Assembly (NCBI GenBank): GCA_000436795.1
Contig: HF993289.1
Span: forward strand, 1-35,107
Source of the DNA: Bacteroides sp. CAG:1076
Lineage (GTDB): Bacteria > Bacteroidota > Bacteroidia > Bacteroidales > Bacteroidaceae
DNA length: 35,107 bases
Direction of reading: 5' to 3'
How positions within the stretch are numbered: position 1 is the stretch's first letter; every line of letters begins with the position of its first letter. Under the pieces are notes generated by a model, which saw only the letters and a list, made by a program, of their open reading frames with translations, made no database searches and was not told the DNA's origin. Of this stretch, positions 32,670 to 35,107 are shown piece after piece. The translations under genes were made by a program, and so were the position numbers.

Positions 32670-34028
32670 ATGGAAATAAAACAATACATCAAAGAAAACG
32701 AATCCCGCTTTCTGGACGAACTCTTCAGTCTGATTCGTATACCCAGCATCAGTGCCTTGCCTCAACACAAGGATGACATGCTGGCCTGTGCCGAACGCTG
32801 GCGCCAGTTGTTGCTGGAAGCAGGAGCAGACGAAGCGATGATCATGCCCTCGCAAGGCAATCCGCTGGTCTATGCCGAAAAGCGTGTCAGCCCCGATGCG
32901 CCCACCGTACTGATTTATGCTCACTACGATGTCATGCCTGCCGAACCGCTCGAACTGTGGAAAAGCCAACCTTTTGAACCTGAAGTTCGCGACGGACGTA
33001 TCTGGGCACGTGGAGCCGATGACGATAAAGGACAGGCAATGATTCAGGCAAAGGCATTCGAATATGTAGTCAAAGAAGGATTACTGAAACACAACGTGAA
33101 ATTCATTTTCGAAGGAGAAGAGGAAATCGGTTCCCCCAGCCTGAATGCTTTCCTGAAAGAGCACAAGGAATTGCTGAAAGCCGACGTCATCCTCGTTTCA
33201 GACACAAGCATGCTGGGGGCTGATCTGCCTTCGCTGACAACCGGACTGCGCGGACTGGCTTACTGGGAAATCGAAGTGACCGGTCCGAACCGTGACCTGC
33301 ATTCCGGACACTTCGGCGGAGCCGTTGCCAATCCCATCAACACCCTGTGCGACATGCTTGCACAAGTTATTGATGCCGACGGTCGGATTACGATTCCTCA
33401 CTTCTACGACGACGTGGAAGAAGTGCCCGCTGCCGAACGTGACATGATAGCCCATATTCCTTTTGATGAGAAGAAATACATGGAAGCCATCGGCGTAAAG
33501 GCCCTGAAAGGTGAAAAAGGATATTCTACACTGGAGCGCAACAGCTGCCGTCCGTCGTTCGATGTCTGCGGAATCTGGGGAGGCTATACGGGAGAAGGCT
33601 CCAAGACCGTTCTGCCATCGAAGGCATATGCCAAAGTTTCCTGCCGTCTGGTACCGCATCAAAACCATGAAGTCATTTCAAAGCTGTTCGTCGATTACAT
33701 CAACAGCATCGCTCCCGATTACGTACAAGTCAAGGTTACACCTATGCACGGCGGCGAAGGTTATGTATGCCCGATTTCTCTCCCGGCCTATCAGGCAGCA
33801 GAAAAAGGATTTACCAAAGCATTCGGAAAGAAACCTCTGGCAGTTCGACGCGGAGGAAGCATTCCTATCATCAGCGACTTCGAGCAGATTTTAGGAATCA
33901 AGACGGTCCTGATGGGATTCGGTCTGGAAAGTGACGCCATTCACTCACCCAACGAAAATTTCTCACTCGACATCTTCCGCAAAGGTATAGAAGCTGTAGT
34001 AGAATTCCATAAAGAGTTCAGCAAGTAA
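32670..34028 (+). CDS. M20 family metallopeptidase (dipeptidase)
   Basis: A 452-aa cytoplasmic dizinc peptidase of the M20 clan, closest in motifs to CNDP/DUG1-type dipeptidases. Metal and catalytic residues are visible: H85 and D87 in YAHYDVMP, the bridging Asp in GADDDKG (D118), E151/E152 in EGEEEIGS, D178 in VSDTS, and the late His in AIHSPNENF. The inserted dimerisation domain carries NRDLHSGHFGGAV. It probably cleaves dipeptides taken up from the gut. The ATG at 32670 is chosen because the longer frame starts at TTG inside aroC. The gap to aroC is 7 bp, so the two are cotranscribed; a hairpin terminator follows. Confidence 0.93.
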   Translation: MEIKQYIKENESRFLDELFSLIRIPSISALPQHKDDMLACAERWRQLLLEAGADEAMIMPSQGNPLVYAEKRVSPDAPTVLIYAHYDVMPAEPLELWKSQPFEPEVRDGRIWARGADDDKGQAMIQAKAFEYVVKEGLLKHNVKFIFEGEEEIGSPSLNAFLKEHKELLKADVILVSDTSMLGADLPSLTTGLRGLAYWEIEVTGPNRDLHSGHFGGAVANPINTLCDMLAQVIDADGRITIPHFYDDVEEVPAAERDMIAHIPFDEKKYMEAIGVKALKGEKGYSTLERNSCRPSFDVCGIWGGYTGEGSKTVLPSKAYAKVSCRLVPHQNHEVISKLFVDYINSIAPDYVQVKVTPMHGGEGYVCPISLPAYQAAEKGFTKAFGKKPLAVRRGGSIPIISDFEQILGIKTVLMGFGLESDAIHSPNENFSLDIFRKGIEAVVEFHKEFSK

Positions 34029-34058
34029 CAACAGCGATATTCATATCAATTCAAACTA

Positions 34059-34104
34059 AAAGCCCTGTCAAAACTCTATTTGAAATAAGTTCTGACAGGG
34101 CTTT
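34059..34104. terminator. Bidirectional terminator between M20 peptidase and LysM genes
   Basis: A 17-bp stem with one mismatch, AAAGCCCTGTCAAAACT (34059-34075) with AGTTCTGACAGGGCTTT (34088-34104), and a 12-nt loop. It lies midway between two convergent genes; flanking A/T runs suit either direction. Confidence 0.88.
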
Positions 34105-34132
34105 GTTATAACCGGTTGCAAGCTACAATTTA

Positions 34133-35032
34133 TTAACGCAAGCGCAAGACATCGCCAACTTTCGGTGCCGGAGAATCCGGATCCATGTTGTTCATCTTAT
34201 ACAAACGCTCCAGTCGCACGCCAAACTTCTGCGCGATGCTGTACATCGAATCACCGCTGCGTACCACATAAGCAATATGATCCTTAGTAGCACGACGACG
34301 TTTCTGCTCCAGATATACGATTTCTCCTCCACGGAAAACATAATCTTTAGGCAGTTCATTGTATTTACGCAGTTTACGCTGGCTGATATCGAACTCCTTT
34401 CCCAGTGACTTGAACGTATCTCCGCGACGGGCTACGACGTAAAGCAGCTCGTTGGCCAGATAAGGCTGGTGAGGATTCGGAAATTCTTCCGCCCATTCCA
34501 GTCCCCCCTTCTGGTCGTATTTATCCAGATCATACAGTTCAATGATATTAATCAGGCGGTTGGCATATTGCGGGTCGGTAGCATAACCCGCCTTTTTCAG
34601 TCCCCTTGCCCAACCTTTATAATCGGTTATTTTCAGACGAAACAGAAAAGCATAACGAGCCCCAGAGCGTAAAAATTTAGAATGGTCACGATAAGATTCT
34701 TTCGGATGTTTGTAAGCACGGAAACACTCATTGCGTGCATCATCGTCGTGACGCACGGAACGTCCGTCCCACGAGCCTCCACACTTGATACCAAAGTGAT
34801 TGTTCGATTTTCTTGCCAGCTCACTTTTTCCGGCACCCGACTCCAGCAACCCTTGTGCCAGCGTGATACTCGCCGGAATTCGATAATGTTTCATTTCGTC
34901 TACCGCAACACTCCGATACTTATGTATATAGTCCTCGTATGCCTTGTTGCGTTTCTGTGCCGACGTGGGAACAATGATACACATCAGACACATAAATATC
35001 AACCAATGAGAAAGTTTCATTTTTCTTTTCAT
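34133..35032 (-). CDS. Secreted glucosaminidase (GH73-type) with two LysM domains
   Basis: A 299-aa exported peptidoglycan hydrolase. The signal peptide (hydrophobic 8-22, cut before Q26) is followed by a glucosaminidase domain (about 35-172) with SITLAQGLLESGAGKSELA, E64 being the likely catalytic acid, and SNNHFGIKC. Two LysM domains at the C-terminus bind glycan strands: about 197-241 (YVVARRGDTFKSLGKEF) and 255-298 (YVVRSGDSMYSIAQKF). The enzyme should cut the bond after N-acetylglucosamine in peptidoglycan, probably during cell growth or division. A second in-frame ATG at 35020 gives an equally good signal peptide. A -7 box lies upstream at 35049-35056. Confidence 0.94.
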   Translation of the reverse strand: MKRKMKLSHWLIFMCLMCIIVPTSAQKRNKAYEDYIHKYRSVAVDEMKHYRIPASITLAQGLLESGAGKSELARKSNNHFGIKCGGSWDGRSVRHDDDARNECFRAYKHPKESYRDHSKFLRSGARYAFLFRLKITDYKGWARGLKKAGYATDPQYANRLINIIELYDLDKYDQKGGLEWAEEFPNPHQPYLANELLYVVARRGDTFKSLGKEFDISQRKLRKYNELPKDYVFRGGEIVYLEQKRRRATKDHIAYVVRSGDSMYSIAQKFGVRLERLYKMNNMDPDSPAPKVGDVLRLR

Positions 35033-35048
35033 TTAAATTAAAGCAGGG

Positions 35049-35056
35049 CAAAGATA
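35049..35056 (-). promoter_or_regulatory. Putative -7 box of the glucosaminidase gene (TATCTTTG)
   Basis: Minus-strand TATCTTTG fits TAnnTTTG, 16 bp before the ATG at 35032. No TTTG -33 box is seen before the window ends. Confidence 0.5.
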
Positions 35057-35107
35057 AACTATTTACATGAATAATACCACAGATGATAGGAATTCTCCCT
35101 TTTTTTC

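Overview
The window looks like an ordinary chromosomal segment of a gut-type Bacteroides (phylum Bacteroidota). The evidence is the protein families present (DUF5723 barrel, PCMD, LRR_5 lipoprotein, DUF5715, DUF4143 ATPase, LytTR system with a TPR-bearing kinase) and repeated upstream boxes of the form TAnnTTTG, some with a TTTG box about 19 bp further upstream. That is the sigma-ABfr promoter pattern of the phylum. I see no rRNA, tRNA, CRISPR array, insertion sequence or prophage.

Layout. 1-5426 (minus strand): ruvX, def, a large secreted TPR protein, thrS and the start of infC, which runs off the left edge. 5554-9182 (minus): a pyruvate:ferredoxin oxidoreductase (nifJ) with its own terminator. 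9238-11704: a divergent pair, a DUF4143-type ATPase (minus) and an ATP-grasp-like protein of unknown function (plus). 11705-12636 (minus): a small-protein set (YtxH, YqjE/holin-like, 85-aa basic protein). 12849-15213 (plus): SPOR lipoprotein, secreted PCMD protein and YfcE-like phosphodiesterase, each with its own promoter box, the first two also followed by terminators. 15354-20051 (minus): a DUF5723 barrel, then a LytTR response regulator overlapping its sensor kinase. 20242-21912 (plus): aldose epimerase and a DUF4130 protein. 21913-23347 (minus): truA and a DUF5715 lipoprotein. 23576-28171 (plus): phoH, purC, menG/ubiE, aroE and an alpha/beta hydrolase. 28375-29706 (minus): an LRR lipoprotein. 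30041-34028 (plus): lemA, TPM-domain protein, aroC and an M20 peptidase. 34133-35032 (minus): a LysM glucosaminidase.

Most genes are housekeeping: translation (infC, thrS, def, ruvX, truA), anaerobic pyruvate oxidation (nifJ), purines (purC), the shikimate route to chorismate (aroE, aroC) and menaquinone methylation (menG). Cell-envelope genes are scattered among them. I do not see a clear new multi-gene system. The best leads are small: two tandem TTTGTACAAA palindromes with centres 21 bp apart in a 487-bp gap beside the LytTR system; a DUF4143 ATPase with Gln at the Walker B glutamate; an unassigned ATP-grasp-like protein; M15-peptidase-like metal motifs in the DUF5715 lipoprotein; two convergent gene pairs whose stop codons abut; and a two-copy family of intergenic hairpins.
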